Source: Woeseiaceae bacterium (GTDB taxonomy: Bacteria; Pseudomonadota; Gammaproteobacteria; Steroidobacterales; Woeseiaceae). Taken from it: a stretch of DNA of 64,000 bases. Below the pieces are notes generated by a model. That model ran no database searches. It was not told the DNA's origin and saw only the letters and a program-made list of their open reading frames with translations. The DNA lies in the NCBI GenBank assembly GCA_021773135.1, contig JAJFKP010000024.1:17253-81252 (forward strand). Direction: 5' to 3'. A program made the position numbers and the translations under genes. Shown here in pieces: positions 36,778 through 46,736 of the stretch (position 1 is the stretch's first letter; every line of letters begins with the position of its first letter).

Positions 36778-37281
36778 ATGAAGCATCCGCCGAGGAGTCT
36801 CCCAGTAGCAGCTCGAAGCTTGCTTGCCACAGTTGTGTTTGCGAGCGCCGGTTGGGGCGCTACCGCGCTGGCAGCGGCCACCAACAAAGCGGACTGCGAC
36901 GCGTATGCGAGTCCGGCAGAAACACTTCAGAGCCCCATAGCCGCACTTTCACTGAATGCCGTAGATCATGTCACCATCGACAGCGAGAGTGCCGCTATCG
37001 ATGAACTGGAGAATAATCAGGAAGGCAGTGAACGCGCAGCCCCGTTCCTGTTCCTCACCCCGCGAGTAGCATCAGTCCTTCGCGATATATTTGAGGTGGC
37101 ACGTGACCAGCAGTCGCCAGAGTCCGAGGTGCGAGAGGATGCAGCCTCTTCTCCGCTGGCGGAAGTTGAAGATCAAGCGAACGGCGCGGAGTACCGATAC
37201 GAGACATTGCCGGCACCGGCTATCGACGAAGAGCATGATCTTCCATTGCTGCAACGGCAGATGTTCCGGACTGATATTTAA
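36778..37281 (+). CDS. Small exported protein, hypothetical
   Basis: 167 residues from ATG 36778; GTG two codons upstream also possible. The signal peptide has an RSL basic start, a hydrophobic core LLATVVFASAGWGATALAA and probable cleavage near ALA/AAT at residue ~33, so it is periplasmic or secreted. The mature ~134 residues are acidic (clusters EELENNQEGSE-like and SEVREDAASS) with no recognised domain and a single cysteine pair context (KADCDAY). It has its own promoter with an operator-like palindrome. It is convergent with the coiled-coil gene at 37312. Confidence 0.65.
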   Translation: MKHPPRSLPVAARSLLATVVFASAGWGATALAAATNKADCDAYASPAETLQSPIAALSLNAVDHVTIDSESAAIDELENNQEGSERAAPFLFLTPRVASVLRDIFEVARDQQSPESEVREDAASSPLAEVEDQANGAEYRYETLPAPAIDEEHDLPLLQRQMFRTDI

Positions 37282-37311
37282 TCGCTATTGCTACTTCTTA
37301 TTTGGCCGAAT

Positions 37312-38343
37312 CTAGCGGCTGAATATTTTTGAAATTCCCCAGTAGTTTTCGCTTGCCAGGTTGCCTTCACTCCTGTGCACCTTGCCATCTGCGTCAAACC
37401 GATAGATCGTAGCGACAGATCCGGCAAGCGGCACAGGATCCCGGTCGTCCGCGAATTTCGCCGTTTCGCTCAGCAATTTTGCTCGCTTTTGCAGAACGTC
37501 AGCGAAATTCGCATTTTGCTCCATGCTGTCGGCGCTCTTGCTAATCTGGTCAAGCAGGCGATTGCACTCGTGGCGAGTACCGTAATTGATCGCACCAACG
37601 CTTTTCTCGGTGGACTCTTTGATCAGGTTGGCAATGTCGGCATCTGCGAAATGTATATAGAGCTGTTGGGCAAACGCAAGAATCATCAGGTTTATCGAAC
37701 GCTTGGTTGGCACATCCAGTCCCTGATGGTCTGGCGGCTGTCGGTTTTTAATCTCGTCCAGGCGGATAACAATCGCCTGATCTTCCTGGGCAGCCAATTC
37801 AATTTGCTCGGCAATGCGGTCAATCTTCTTCATCGCCGATCTGCCGCGAAACATCCGCACCAGGCCGCTCATTGATGTCAAACGTCGCTGCTCTGATTGC
37901 AGCTGGTCCTCCAGCTGAAAAACCGAGTCGCGTTTTTCCAGGAGCTCCAACTCAACGCTTTTCGATTCGTTGCGCAGATCCTGCTGCCAGTCTTCCAGGA
38001 GACTGTCGTGGCTTTTTTGTTCACGCTGCTGCTTCAATTGCTCGGCGAATTTTGCAAGCATCCGTTCGCACTGTAATCCAAGACCACGCAGCTGATAAAA
38101 AACCACCACGCTGTGTGCCAGCTGTGAATCAACCAGCAGGTCCTCGAGATGCTCGAGCCGCTGCTGCAGGCGCGCAGTTGCACCTTCCTGTTGCTTGACC
38201 TTGTCTTGCAGGCGGTACTGCTCTTTTCGCAGACCGGCAAATTCTTTCTTCAGCTCGGCACGATTCCAGTACAGGTCCATCAGCTTGTCGCTGTCCTGCG
38301 CCTTCTCCTCGGAACTGCCAAAAATTGCCGTCAAACTGGACAA
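37312..38343 (-). CDS. Coiled-coil protein, hypothetical
   Basis: 343 residues, no signal peptide. Residues ~18-160 are charged coiled coil (LKKEFAGLRKEQYRLQDKVK, LEHLEDLLVDSQ). A short linker containing SGLVRMFRGRSAMKKIDRIA follows, then a mostly helical C-terminal half (TKRSINLMILAFAQQLYIHF) ending in ...ENYWGISKIFSR. It is not recognised as any named family. It could be a cytoskeletal or phage-shock-like peripheral protein; no support beyond architecture. It is followed by nothing on its strand before prc. Confidence 0.68.
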   Translation of the reverse strand: MSSLTAIFGSSEEKAQDSDKLMDLYWNRAELKKEFAGLRKEQYRLQDKVKQQEGATARLQQRLEHLEDLLVDSQLAHSVVVFYQLRGLGLQCERMLAKFAEQLKQQREQKSHDSLLEDWQQDLRNESKSVELELLEKRDSVFQLEDQLQSEQRRLTSMSGLVRMFRGRSAMKKIDRIAEQIELAAQEDQAIVIRLDEIKNRQPPDHQGLDVPTKRSINLMILAFAQQLYIHFADADIANLIKESTEKSVGAINYGTRHECNRLLDQISKSADSMEQNANFADVLQKRAKLLSETAKFADDRDPVPLAGSVATIYRFDADGKVHRSEGNLASENYWGISKIFSR

Positions 38344-38487
38344 AACAAACTCCCTTTACATAACCACCGGCCAGCGGACGCTGGAATATGTGGAATACAC
38401 TAAAGAGATGATGACAAGACAGCGGCCGTCAATCTTTGATTGAATCGACAGTTTTGGCGCTTGTCCGGCTTAAATTGGTGCGCGAGA

Positions 38488-38943
38488 TCAGCGCTCGAGG
38501 ATCATGTGGCCCTGGTCCATCAGGTACTCCAGCCATTTGTTCAGCAGCATGTTGCGCCGCCAGCGCAGGTCGAGTTCCTTACGATGCGCCCTGCTAAGCC
38601 GACGTAGTGCGGCATGCCGATGTTCGCCGGAACAGCGCATTGCCTCGGCCAAGTGACCGTCAAGGTACAGGCGGACCTGCATATCCGGATCGGCAACCCG
38701 AACGTCATCTTCCGTGAACATGTACGACAAAGACATCGTTACCGTATAGCGGCTTCGCTCCAGTATCTCGAGGTACAGGTCGCAATCTCCGGCAACCGTT
38801 GAACGGTAGCAGCCGTCCAGTCGATGAATTTCCGGCACCAGTTGCAACAAACGCAAATAGTTACTTTCGTACAATGTCATGAGGCCAACGAAACTTCCTG
38901 GCCTGACGACCGTCTCCGGAACAAGTTGATAGTCACGTAACAT
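38488..38943 (-). CDS. DUF1249 family protein (YqiB-like)
   Basis: 151 residues from ATG 38943 (MLRDYQLVPETVVRPGSFVG); the frame extends seven codons further. Typical family features are GLMTLYESNYLRLLQLVPEI (~20-39), YRSTVAGDCDLYLEILERSRYT and the C-terminal WRRNMLLNKWLEYLMDQGH. In E. coli yqiB sits with nudF and cpdA; here it sits alone between the coiled-coil gene and ppsR. Function not established. Confidence 0.85.
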   Translation of the reverse strand: MLRDYQLVPETVVRPGSFVGLMTLYESNYLRLLQLVPEIHRLDGCYRSTVAGDCDLYLEILERSRYTVTMSLSYMFTEDDVRVADPDMQVRLYLDGHLAEAMRCSGEHRHAALRRLSRAHRKELDLRWRRNMLLNKWLEYLMDQGHMILER

Positions 38944-39020
38944 GCCCTGAATATAGCACAGCATTTTCGAATCAAGAGTTATGCAAGTTTGATTCCGGAA
39001 CTTGTATTTTCAGGAAAAAA

Positions 39021-39845
39021 TTACGGTCGCACGCGGCGCTCCACGCCAGTACTATTGAGAATTCTGCTGGCTATTTCTTCAATAGAAAACTCAGTCGTAT
39101 TAATGTGCGGTACGTCATACTTTTTAAAAATTTTCTCAGCTTCCCGTAACTCATAGCGCACCTGCTGCGCGGACGCATACTGGCCCAATGCACGACGCTC
39201 TTTTCTGATCTGCTGCAAACGAGTGGGCGCAATCGTCAAACCAAACAGTTTTTCCTTTTGACTCACCAGGAAATCCGGCAGGCTGCCACTATCAAATTCT
39301 TCATCGGTCAGGGGAAAATTGGCGGCATAAACCCCGTACTGAAGGGCCAGATACAGGCACGTAGGTGTCTTTCCGGATCGTGATACACCAAGCAGTATTA
39401 CATCGGCCACCTCGTAGTTTCGGGTAATACCACCATCATCGTTGGCCAGCGCGAAGTTTGTCGCCTCGATCCGCTTCATATAGCTATCAATATCACTCAT
39501 TCCATGGGCCCGGCCGGCTTCATGGGTCGATTTCTGCTGCAACTCATTTTCCATCGGCTCTAAAAAAGCGTCGAATATGTCAAGGTGTAACCCTTTCGCT
39601 TTGCGTAGAATTGCTCGGAATTCATCCTGAACGAGAGTGGAGAAAACGATGGGACGCTCAGCCCCTGAATCTGCTGCCAAATTGATTTTCTTGACAGCTT
39701 CCCGTGCCTTGTCTTCGCTATCTATAAATGGCAAAGTCACCTGCCTAAAATTCTGGCCACTGAATTGGGTCAGGAGACTGTGCCCAAGAGTTTCAGCGGT
39801 AACTCCGGTCTGGTCAGACAGAAAAAAGACGGTACGCTCACTCAT
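39021..39845 (-). CDS. ppsR: PEP synthetase regulatory protein (bifunctional kinase/phosphorylase, DUF299)
   Basis: Inactivates PEP synthetase by ADP-dependent phosphorylation of a threonine next to the catalytic histidine, and reactivates it by phosphate-dependent dephosphorylation. 274 residues. The N-terminal FFLSDQTGVTAETLGHSLL and the P-loop GVSRSGKTPTCLYLA (~residues 153-167) are the family marks. It is divergent from ppsA with 118 bp between starts, the usual regulator-target arrangement. Confidence 0.95.
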   Translation of the reverse strand: MSERTVFFLSDQTGVTAETLGHSLLTQFSGQNFRQVTLPFIDSEDKAREAVKKINLAADSGAERPIVFSTLVQDEFRAILRKAKGLHLDIFDAFLEPMENELQQKSTHEAGRAHGMSDIDSYMKRIEATNFALANDDGGITRNYEVADVILLGVSRSGKTPTCLYLALQYGVYAANFPLTDEEFDSGSLPDFLVSQKEKLFGLTIAPTRLQQIRKERRALGQYASAQQVRYELREAEKIFKKYDVPHINTTEFSIEEIASRILNSTGVERRVRP

Positions 39846-39963
39846 AATGGATAATTTCTCCGATCGCCACAGGTTCTCCGTGGCTGACCACCATTTTGCT
39901 ATTGATACTCGTTATTGATAATGGATTGTCCATTTCCTAGGAATTAACACAAGGGAGTCTGAT

Positions 39964-42327
39964 TTGGAGCCATACGTCATCAAGCTAGACCAGCTGGGCA
40001 TGCACGATGTTGAGATCGTCGGCGGGAAGAATGCTTCGCTTGGAGAAATGATCGCAAACCTTTCCGGCCTTGGCGTGGACGTCCCGGGCGGGTTCGCGAC
40101 AACAGCGGCGGCATATCGCGACTTCCTGGCAACCGACGGACTGGACAAACGCATCCAAGATGCCCTCAGCGACCTTGATGTCGACGATATCGCAACCTTG
40201 ACGACGACAGGCAAGAATATCCGTGAATGGATAGTCGGCACCGAATTGCCGCAACGATTGATGGCTGAAATCCGCGACGCCTGGGATGAGATGTCCGACG
40301 GTCGGGATATTGCCGTTGCGGTTCGCTCGTCAGCGACCGCGGAAGATTTGCCAGACGCCTCGTTCGCGGGCCAGCAGGAAACGTTTCTAAACGTGCGCGG
40401 TCTGGATCATCTGGTTGACGCGCTGCACCAGGTATTCGCATCACTGTTCAACGATCGTGCCATTGCCTACAGGGTGCACCAGGGCTTCGAACACTCAGTC
40501 GTGGCGCTCTCCGTGGGCGTCCAGTACATGGTGCGCAGTGACTTAGGGTCTGCCGGCGTCATTTTTACGCTGGACACCGAAACAGGATTTCGCGACGCGG
40601 TGTTCATTACGTCATCGTACGGCCTCGGTGAGACGGTCGTTCAGGGTGCCGTAAATCCGGACGAGTTTTACGTCTTTAAGCCGGCTTTGGAGAACGACAA
40701 ACACCCAATACTGCGCAAAAACCTGGGCAGCAAAGCGATCAAGATGGTGTTCAGTGATAACCCGGTGCCTGGCAAGACCGTCGACACCGTCGACGTGGAC
40801 GAAGCCGAAAGCATGCGCTTCTCTCTCAGTGATGAAGATATCGTTGCGCTGGCCCGGACAGCGGTCACCATTGAAAAACACTATGACCGGCCAATGGATA
40901 TCGAATGGGGCAAAGATGGATCTGACGGACGCCTGTATATCCTGCAGGCCCGGCCCGAAACGGTGCAGAGTCGCAGCGGCCGGACGATCGATCGATTTAC
41001 GCTTAAAGAACACTCCGATGTGCTGACCAGAGGCCGGAGTATCGGGCACAAAATTGGACAGGGAAAAGCCAAGGTCATTCGAGACGTCAGTGAGATGAAT
41101 CGGATTCAGCCGGGCGACGTCCTGATCTCGGACATGACTGATCCTGACTGGGAGCCGGTAATGAAACGCGCAGCCGCGATCGTCACCAACCGCGGCGGCC
41201 GCACCTGCCACGCGGCAATCATTGCGCGCGAGCTTGGCATACCGGCCGTTGTTGGCTGCGGCGATGCAACCACCACTATTCCAGATGGCGATGACGTGAC
41301 CGTCAGCTGTGCCGAAGGCGATGAGGGTTTCATCTACAAGGGTATGCTGCCGTTCGAGGAATCTCATATTGAGCTCGATTCCCTGCCCGATATACCGGTC
41401 AAAATCATGATGAACGTCGGCAATCCCGATCGGGCGTTCGACTTCGCCAATATTCCGAATCACGGCGTCGGACTGGCACGACTCGAGTTCATTATCAATC
41501 GAATGATCGGTGTCCATCCGAACGCGCTGCTGGAATATGACCAGCTTGACGAAGACACGAAGTTCGCGGTCAACGAGCAAATGGCGGGTTACGACGACCC
41601 CGTCGGATTTTTTATCGAGAAACTGGCAGAGGGTGTCGCTACGATTGCTGCCGCATTCGCCCCTGAGCCCGTTATTGTGCGCCTCTCTGATTTCAAATCG
41701 AACGAGTACGCGAATCTAATCGGTGGTGACAAATACGAACCCTCAGAAGAAAACCCGATGCTTGGATTCAGAGGCGCCTCACGCTACGTTGCAGAAAGTT
41801 TTCGGCCGTGTTTCGACCTTGAATGTGAAGCACTGAAAAAAGTACGAAATGAGATGGGTCTTACGAACGTCCAGATCATGATTCCGTTCGTGCGTACAGT
41901 CGCGCAGGCGAAACAGGTCATCGATATTCTTGCTGAAAACGGCCTCGAACGGGGCAAAGACGGCCTGAAAGTCATCATGATGTCGGAGCTCCCGACCAAT
42001 GCACTGCTCGCGGATCAATATCTCGAGCACTTTGATGGCATGTCTATTGGCTCAAATGACATGACCCAGCTGACGCTTGGCCTCGACAGGGATTCCGCGC
42101 TGATCGCCGATCTTTTCGATGAGCGTGACGAGGCCGTGCAGGCCTTGTTGGCAATGACGATCAGGGCCTGTATTGCCAAAGGCAAATACGTTGGCATTTG
42201 CGGTCAGGGACCATCAGATCATCCGGATCTTGCTCGCTGGCTTCTCGACGAAGGAATCGAAAGCATGTCTCTCAATCCCGATACAGTCGTTGAAACCTGG
42301 ATGTTCCTGGCGGGCCAGAAAGTCTAG
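39964..42327 (+). CDS. ppsA: Phosphoenolpyruvate synthase
   Basis: Converts pyruvate and ATP to PEP, AMP and phosphate, the entry to gluconeogenesis. 787 residues. It has an N-terminal ATP-grasp domain ([18 protein letters not shown], ~122-139), a central phosphohistidine domain with [14 protein letters not shown] (H416), and a C-terminal PEP-binding barrel. The threonine two residues before H416 (RTCH) is the expected PpsR target. The start is TTG at 39964: no ATG or GTG fits, and AAGGGAG lies 6 bp upstream as a good ribosome-binding site. It ends 3 bp from the convergent SH3-domain gene. Confidence 0.97.
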   Translation: MEPYVIKLDQLGMHDVEIVGGKNASLGEMIANLSGLGVDVPGGFATTAAAYRDFLATDGLDKRIQDALSDLDVDDIATLTTTGKNIREWIVGTELPQRLMAEIRDAWDEMSDGRDIAVAVRSSATAEDLPDASFAGQQETFLNVRGLDHLVDALHQVFASLFNDRAIAYRVHQGFEHSVVALSVGVQYMVRSDLGSAGVIFTLDTETGFRDAVFITSSYGLGETVVQGAVNPDEFYVFKPALENDKHPILRKNLGSKAIKMVFSDNPVPGKTVDTVDVDEAESMRFSLSDEDIVALARTAVTIEKHYDRPMDIEWGKDGSDGRLYILQARPETVQSRSGRTIDRFTLKEHSDVLTRGRSIGHKIGQGKAKVIRDVSEMNRIQPGDVLISDMTDPDWEPVMKRAAAIVTNRGGRTCHAAIIARELGIPAVVGCGDATTTIPDGDDVTVSCAEGDEGFIYKGMLPFEESHIELDSLPDIPVKIMMNVGNPDRAFDFANIPNHGVGLARLEFIINRMIGVHPNALLEYDQLDEDTKFAVNEQMAGYDDPVGFFIEKLAEGVATIAAAFAPEPVIVRLSDFKSNEYANLIGGDKYEPSEENPMLGFRGASRYVAESFRPCFDLECEALKKVRNEMGLTNVQIMIPFVRTVAQAKQVIDILAENGLERGKDGLKVIMMSELPTNALLADQYLEHFDGMSIGSNDMTQLTLGLDRDSALIADLFDERDEAVQALLAMTIRACIAKGKYVGICGQGPSDHPDLARWLLDEGIESMSLNPDTVVETWMFLAGQKV

Positions 42328-42330
42328 CTG

Positions 42331-43011
42331 TTAGAAACTGTCATACCTGGAACGACGCTGGAACTTCATGCGCGGCAGCACCAGTCCAAGCAGAACGCCA
42401 CCAAAAAGCACTAGTGCACCAGTGATGAACCAGTTCCTGGTGGTCTGGCCCGACAGATCCTCGTTTTCCTGCTCAAGCAGGCTGACCTTGATTTCCGCAT
42501 CCGTCAACTGCTGCTGCAGATTCTGATTCTGTCGGTCTATGGCCAGTGTGTCGGCTGCTTTCTGGGTAATTTCATCAAGCTGTTGCTGCAAATTCGATTT
42601 GTCCTGCTCAAGCTCGCGAATCTGCCGGGTCGCGTTCTCAAATTCTCCGCGCAGCGCGCTTAGCTGGCTACCCAGGCCACTGCTGTCAGAGGTTGCGTCC
42701 GTTAGCTGCTGGGTCAGCGTAATCAGCTGCTCGCGGGCCGACGGCTCATCCATAAGGTAACGGGTAAGCACCCATCCCTCGGTGCCGCCCCGGGTCCGAA
42801 CCTGCGTATATCCTGCTTCGACATCTTCGTCGAGTATCTCAAGCTCGGTGCCGCTGTCGACCTGCAGTTGGATAGCATTATTGGTGCTCGGACCGGTGCG
42901 CAGCATTACTTCGAACTGGTCGCTTACCCAGGCGGACTCTGCCGAGGCAATTACTGAAAGCCCGAGACCGTAGATGAGCACGAGCGCCTGTCGCAGTATT
43001 TTCTGGTTCAT
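42331..43011 (-). CDS. TIGR04211-type SH3-domain envelope protein (YgiM-like)
   Basis: 226 residues from ATG 43011 (MNQKILRQALVLIYGLGLSV), a signal peptide cleaved near ASA/ES. Residues ~28-90 are a bacterial SH3 domain (MLRTGPSTNNAIQ, GWVLTRYL). Residues ~95-190 are coiled coil, then a C-terminal membrane helix WFITGALVLFGGVLLGLVLP (~195-214) and a basic tail. Signal, SH3, coiled coil and C-terminal anchor are the full family layout. It is probably an inner-membrane protein reaching into the periplasm; role unknown. Confidence 0.9.
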   Translation of the reverse strand: MNQKILRQALVLIYGLGLSVIASAESAWVSDQFEVMLRTGPSTNNAIQLQVDSGTELEILDEDVEAGYTQVRTRGGTEGWVLTRYLMDEPSAREQLITLTQQLTDATSDSSGLGSQLSALRGEFENATRQIRELEQDKSNLQQQLDEITQKAADTLAIDRQNQNLQQQLTDAEIKVSLLEQENEDLSGQTTRNWFITGALVLFGGVLLGLVLPRMKFQRRSRYDSF

Positions 43012-43117
43012 AGTAAACAATGATTGCGGGCCAATTTGCGCCAACTATAAGGCATCGACATTTGGTGCACCAGCGCATTGTTCATTCGCGTAACTCGCTG
43101 TCGCAGATTGGCGACTG

Positions 43118-43504
43118 TCAGGATTTCTGATGCAGGCGGTGAATATTTTTTTCCCAGTTGGCGCCATCGAAATCCTCGACGGTGGTTGGCTCAAAAGTGC
43201 CGGCATCGATGCACCTTGCGTTGATGCTGATGCCGTCGGGATGCGAGCGCGGGACATAAAATGACTTGATACCGCAATGCTTACAGAAATAGTGTTTGGC
43301 AACGCCTGTATTGAAGGTGTAACAGGACAGAGCCTCTTCGTCGCTGATCAGTCTGAAATTCGAGCTGTCGATAATCAGGTGCAGATAACCGGACATTCGG
43401 CACACGCTGCAATTGCAGTTACTTAAACCCGCCTGCGCCGGAGCATCGAACTCGAATCGCACCCGACCGCAGTGGCAGCCACCTTCATGCCTCAATATTC
43501 CCAA
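43118..43504 (-). CDS. GFA (CENP-V/glutathione-dependent formaldehyde-activating) family protein
   Basis: 128 residues. Zinc ligands of the GFA fold are visible: GGCHCGRVRF (CxC, ~9-11), CNCSVC (~30-35) and CKHCGI (~73-76). The family is named for glutathione/formaldehyde adduct formation, but most members have no proven activity. It lies 9 bp downstream of the DUF938 methyltransferase gene on the same strand, so the two are probably co-transcribed. Confidence 0.9.
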   Translation of the reverse strand: MGILRHEGGCHCGRVRFEFDAPAQAGLSNCNCSVCRMSGYLHLIIDSSNFRLISDEEALSCYTFNTGVAKHYFCKHCGIKSFYVPRSHPDGISINARCIDAGTFEPTTVEDFDGANWEKNIHRLHQKS

Positions 43505-43513
43505 CCCCTTCCA

Positions 43514-44113
43514 TTAACCCAGCTTTTTCCAGACCACCAGCATGTTATTAGCAGGCATCGCATACCGGCGCAACATTTCCAGACCATTGTCCTGGCCAAG
43601 CTCCTGCAGAGATTCTAAATCGCGAATACCCATTTGCGGATCCTGTTGTCGCAGCGAGCTGTCGAACGCCTCATTGCTTGAACTCGTGAAATTGCCATCC
43701 AGCTTGAAAGGTCCGTAAAGGCAAAAAATGCCGCCAGATCGCAGAACTCGACCGACAATCGCAAACATGCAGGTAACCGCAGCGAAACTCATGATGTGGG
43801 CCGTGTTCGCCGAAAAGACGGCAGCGTAGGTATTCGGCAACTTCGGCGCCTGCTGCACGTCGAGATCCAGCGGCGGGCGCACATTGCTAACAGCAGACTC
43901 CGTAATCCATGCACTGATGCCAGCATGATTAACCGATCGGTCGCTGGTTTGCCAATCGAGCCACGGCATACTGGCGCCGAAAAAAACGGCGTGCTGACCG
44001 GTACCAGAGCCTATTTCCAGTACAGAGCTAATCTCGCTCAGTTCCTCACGCAATACCTCGAGAATCGCGTCGCGATTGCGCTCGGTTGCGGGTGCCGATG
44101 GCTTTTCATTCAT
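43514..44113 (-). CDS. DUF938 family SAM-dependent methyltransferase
   Basis: 199 residues. N-terminus PSAPATERNRDAILEVLREE, SAM motif I VLEIGSGTGQHAVFFG (~residues 37-52), and PLYGPFKLDG-like FCLYGPFKLDGNFTSSSNEA (~135-154), characteristic of DUF938. Substrate unknown. It lies between orn (18 bp upstream) and the GFA gene, all on the minus strand, forming a small operon orn-DUF938-GFA. Confidence 0.88.
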   Translation of the reverse strand: MNEKPSAPATERNRDAILEVLREELSEISSVLEIGSGTGQHAVFFGASMPWLDWQTSDRSVNHAGISAWITESAVSNVRPPLDLDVQQAPKLPNTYAAVFSANTAHIMSFAAVTCMFAIVGRVLRSGGIFCLYGPFKLDGNFTSSSNEAFDSSLRQQDPQMGIRDLESLQELGQDNGLEMLRRYAMPANNMLVVWKKLG

Positions 44114-44131
44114 TGGGCATCGCCAAAATGC

Positions 44132-44701
44132 TCAGCAAACGAACATCTTTTCGCGGTAATACGCGAGCTCCGCAATGGAATCGCGAATATCGTCCAGCGC
44201 CCGGTGCGCGGAATCCTTGCTGTACCCTGATGCAACCTCCGGCATCCAGGTACCAGCAAGAATTTTTAACGTACTGACGTCCAGGTTTCGATAATGGAAA
44301 AACGCCTCGAGTTCGGGCATCAGACGTGCCATAAATCGCCGATCCTGGCAAATACTGTTACCGCACATGGGCGATTTGCCCGCATCCACATGTTCGCGCA
44401 GGAAATCCAGTGTCTTTGACTCCGCAGCAGCGGCTGATAAAGAAGAGGTCAGGACACGTTGCGTGAGGCCGGACTCGCCATGGTGTTTGGTATTCCAGGC
44501 ATCCATCGCATCCATTACTTCCGCGGGCTGTGCGATGACCAGTTCCGGACCGATGGCAATTTCATTGAGCTGTTCATCAGTCACAATTGTCGCGATCTCG
44601 ATGATGTAATCGGCAGTCGTATCGAGCCCCGTCATCTCAAGATCGATCCAGATGAGGTTCGTCGCCCCGCTTGCCGTATCTGTCTGCGCTGTTTCCGTCA
44701 T
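44132..44701 (-). CDS. orn: Oligoribonuclease
   Basis: DEDDh 3'-5' exonuclease that degrades the last di- to pentanucleotides, including pGpG from c-di-GMP turnover; essential in many gammaproteobacteria. 189 residues. ExoI motif [12 protein letters not shown] (~17-28), ExoII near [11 protein letters not shown], and ExoIII with the catalytic histidine in [14 protein letters not shown] (~167-180). It is divergent from rsgA with 131 bp between starts, a conserved pairing. Confidence 0.97.
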   Translation of the reverse strand: MTETAQTDTASGATNLIWIDLEMTGLDTTADYIIEIATIVTDEQLNEIAIGPELVIAQPAEVMDAMDAWNTKHHGESGLTQRVLTSSLSAAAAESKTLDFLREHVDAGKSPMCGNSICQDRRFMARLMPELEAFFHYRNLDVSTLKILAGTWMPEVASGYSKDSAHRALDDIRDSIAELAYYREKMFVC

Positions 44702-44832
44702 GCTGTTTCCGATTATCCAATCCAGAGGTCAATTGCGGCAGATAGTGTATCAGTGTCGGCAGGTGCAAGGATCACCGGTGCGCGGCATACTGCACGCTCT
44801 CACCACAGTATTAAGACGGATCAAAGCTGGCA

Positions 44833-45744
44833 ATGACGGTGGAAATTCAACAGCAGTGCCTTGTAGTGGGTGCCTATAGCCGCCGCATGACGTTGCAACT
44901 GGATAATCATGGTGAAATCGAGGCGCGCATAAAAGGCAAAAAACTGAAGCCCGTTTGCGGCGATCGGGTGGTGGCGGAACCGATACTGAACGAACCCGAA
45001 TGGCTGATCACGGAAATCTGCCCGAGGACTAATGAGCTAACCCGTCCGGATAGTCGCGGCCGCAAGGATGTTCTGGCCGCCAACATCGACTGTGTGGTTG
45101 CAATGGCCGCTCTCGAACCCGAGCCGGACTGGTACATCGTGGACCGATACCTCGCCGCGGCAGAAATTATGGGCGCAAACAGCATCGTCGTACTGAACAA
45201 GACAGATTTAAGTCCGCTACCCGAAGCCGTTAATTCAGTTCTCGACGACTACTTGTCGTGTGGCATTGAAGTCATTCCCTGCAGCGCGAACACGGGCGCT
45301 AATATCGACCAGTTGCTCGCCGCCATGAAGAACAGGATTTCGATTATTGTGGGTCAGTCCGGCGTCGGCAAATCCAGCGTAATTAACAGAATTATTCGCG
45401 ACAGTGCACAGCGAACGGGCGAATTATCGGACAGCACCGGCGAAGGCCGACACACAACCGTAAATTCCGTGATGCTGGACCTGCCCGACGGCGGCGCCGT
45501 GGTCGATTCGCCCGGTGTTCGCGACTATGCTCCGGTCATCGATAGCCCGCAAGACGTTAACTGTGGTTTTCGCGAGATTTACGAACGTAGCCAGGATTGT
45601 CGATTTGCGAACTGCATTCATATGCGGGAGCCCGGTTGTGCCGTCAAGGCAGGTGTTGATAATGGCGATATCAGCGCCCGGCGCTACGAAAGTTACAGAC
45701 GGCTGATGAACGCTTCGCAACGCCTCAGCGACAAGTTTGGTTAA
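44833..45744 (+). CDS. rsgA: Ribosome small subunit-dependent GTPase RsgA
   Basis: Circularly permuted GTPase that checks late 30S maturation. 303 residues. An N-terminal OB fold is followed by motifs in permuted order: G4 VLNKTDLS (~118-125), G1 GQSGVGKSSV (~176-185), G3 DSPGVRDYA. The C-terminal zinc knuckle has CRFANCIHMREPGCAV (~256-271). It is divergent from orn. Its final 4 bp overlap the stop of the convergent HIT gene. Confidence 0.97.
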   Translation: MTVEIQQQCLVVGAYSRRMTLQLDNHGEIEARIKGKKLKPVCGDRVVAEPILNEPEWLITEICPRTNELTRPDSRGRKDVLAANIDCVVAMAALEPEPDWYIVDRYLAAAEIMGANSIVVLNKTDLSPLPEAVNSVLDDYLSCGIEVIPCSANTGANIDQLLAAMKNRISIIVGQSGVGKSSVINRIIRDSAQRTGELSDSTGEGRHTTVNSVMLDLPDGGAVVDSPGVRDYAPVIDSPQDVNCGFREIYERSQDCRFANCIHMREPGCAVKAGVDNGDISARRYESYRRLMNASQRLSDKFG

Positions 45745-46091
45745 CCGGGAGGCCAGTCTAGATTTCGCCCACCGAGAACATGCAGGTGTATATGAAAAAC
45801 AGTTTGCCCGGCAGCCGCATTGCAGTTCATGACAGTACGAAAGCCGTCTGCAGCGATGCCCTCCCGCGCGGCGATATCCCGGGCGGCAAGGAACAGCGAT
45901 CCAACGGTTTTAGCGTCTTCATCCTGCAGGTCATTCAGGGTGGCAATGTGTCGCCTCGGGATCACCAATACATGCGTTGAAGCCTGAGGATTGATATCAC
46001 GAAAAGCCACGATATCGTCATTTTGATAGACGACATCTGCTTCAATCTCGTCACCTGCGATTTTGCAAAAAAGGCAATTCGGGTCTGTCAT
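45741..46091 (-). CDS. HIT family nucleotide hydrolase (HinT-like)
   Basis: Purine nucleoside phosphoramidase-type protein. 116 residues from ATG 46091 (MTDPNCLFCKIAGDEIEADV); the open frame runs further into recR but only this start gives the family N-terminus. CLFC is the zinc-binding pair often seen in HIT proteins, and VFHIHLHVLGGR (~98-109) is the catalytic histidine triad. It is last in the dnaX-ebfC-recR-hinT run, 28 bp after recR. Confidence 0.93.
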   Translation of the reverse strand: MTDPNCLFCKIAGDEIEADVVYQNDDIVAFRDINPQASTHVLVIPRRHIATLNDLQDEDAKTVGSLFLAARDIAAREGIAADGFRTVMNCNAAAGQTVFHIHLHVLGGRNLDWPPG

Positions 46092-46119
46092 CGGCTGGGC
46101 CTCACTGTCCAAACAACAT

Positions 46120-46719
46120 TCAATCGACGACTCGCCGGCCGAAAAAAGCATGCGACAATGTGCCGCCATCAACGTACTCGAGTTCGCCACCCAGGGGTAC
46201 GCCATGGGCAATTCGGCTGGCCTGCACGTTGTGTTGTCCTGCCAGATCCGCGAGGTAGTGAGCAGTTGCATCACCCTCAACGGTCGGATTCGTCGCAATA
46301 ATTAATTCGTTGACGGTCCCGTCACCGAGCCTGGATTCCAGTGCCGACATGCCGAGTTCGTCAGGACCGATACCATCGAGCGGTGACAAGTGCCCCATAA
46401 GCACAAAATACAGGCCGCGATATCCGGTGGCATCCTCAACTGCCATTACGTCCGCGGGTGATTCAACCGCGCAGAGCAGCGAAATGTCACGGCCGGTCGC
46501 TGCACAAATGTTGCACGTTTCGTGTTCGGTCAGCATACGGCATCGCCCGCAATGGCCAATTCCCTGCACGGATTCAGCCAGCGCAGCCGATAGTTCCCGG
46601 GCGCCTTCTCGATCACGTTCCAGCAAGTGAAACGCTATACGCTGCGCTGACTTTCGACCAATGCCCGGCATGCAGCGCAGCGAGTCGATAAGATGCATCA
46701 GTAACGGCGAAAATGTCAT
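46120..46719 (-). CDS. recR: Recombination protein RecR
   Basis: Works with RecO/RecF to load RecA at gaps. 199 residues. It has a helix-hairpin-helix near the N-terminus ([17 protein letters not shown], ~18-34), a Cys4 zinc finger [16 protein letters not shown] (~57-72), a Toprim domain with [11 protein letters not shown] (~85-95), and the C-terminal [20 protein letters not shown]alker-like segment. It lies 17 bp downstream of ebfC. Confidence 0.97.
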   Translation of the reverse strand: MTFSPLLMHLIDSLRCMPGIGRKSAQRIAFHLLERDREGARELSAALAESVQGIGHCGRCRMLTEHETCNICAATGRDISLLCAVESPADVMAVEDATGYRGLYFVLMGHLSPLDGIGPDELGMSALESRLGDGTVNELIIATNPTVEGDATAHYLADLAGQHNVQASRIAHGVPLGGELEYVDGGTLSHAFFGRRVVD

Positions 46720-46736
46720 CGGAGTGAACTATCCGT

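Noticed and set aside
40612..41580. Minus-strand open frame of 322 codons inside ppsA
   Set aside because: Antisense shadow of a gene with strong identity; no recognisable domain.
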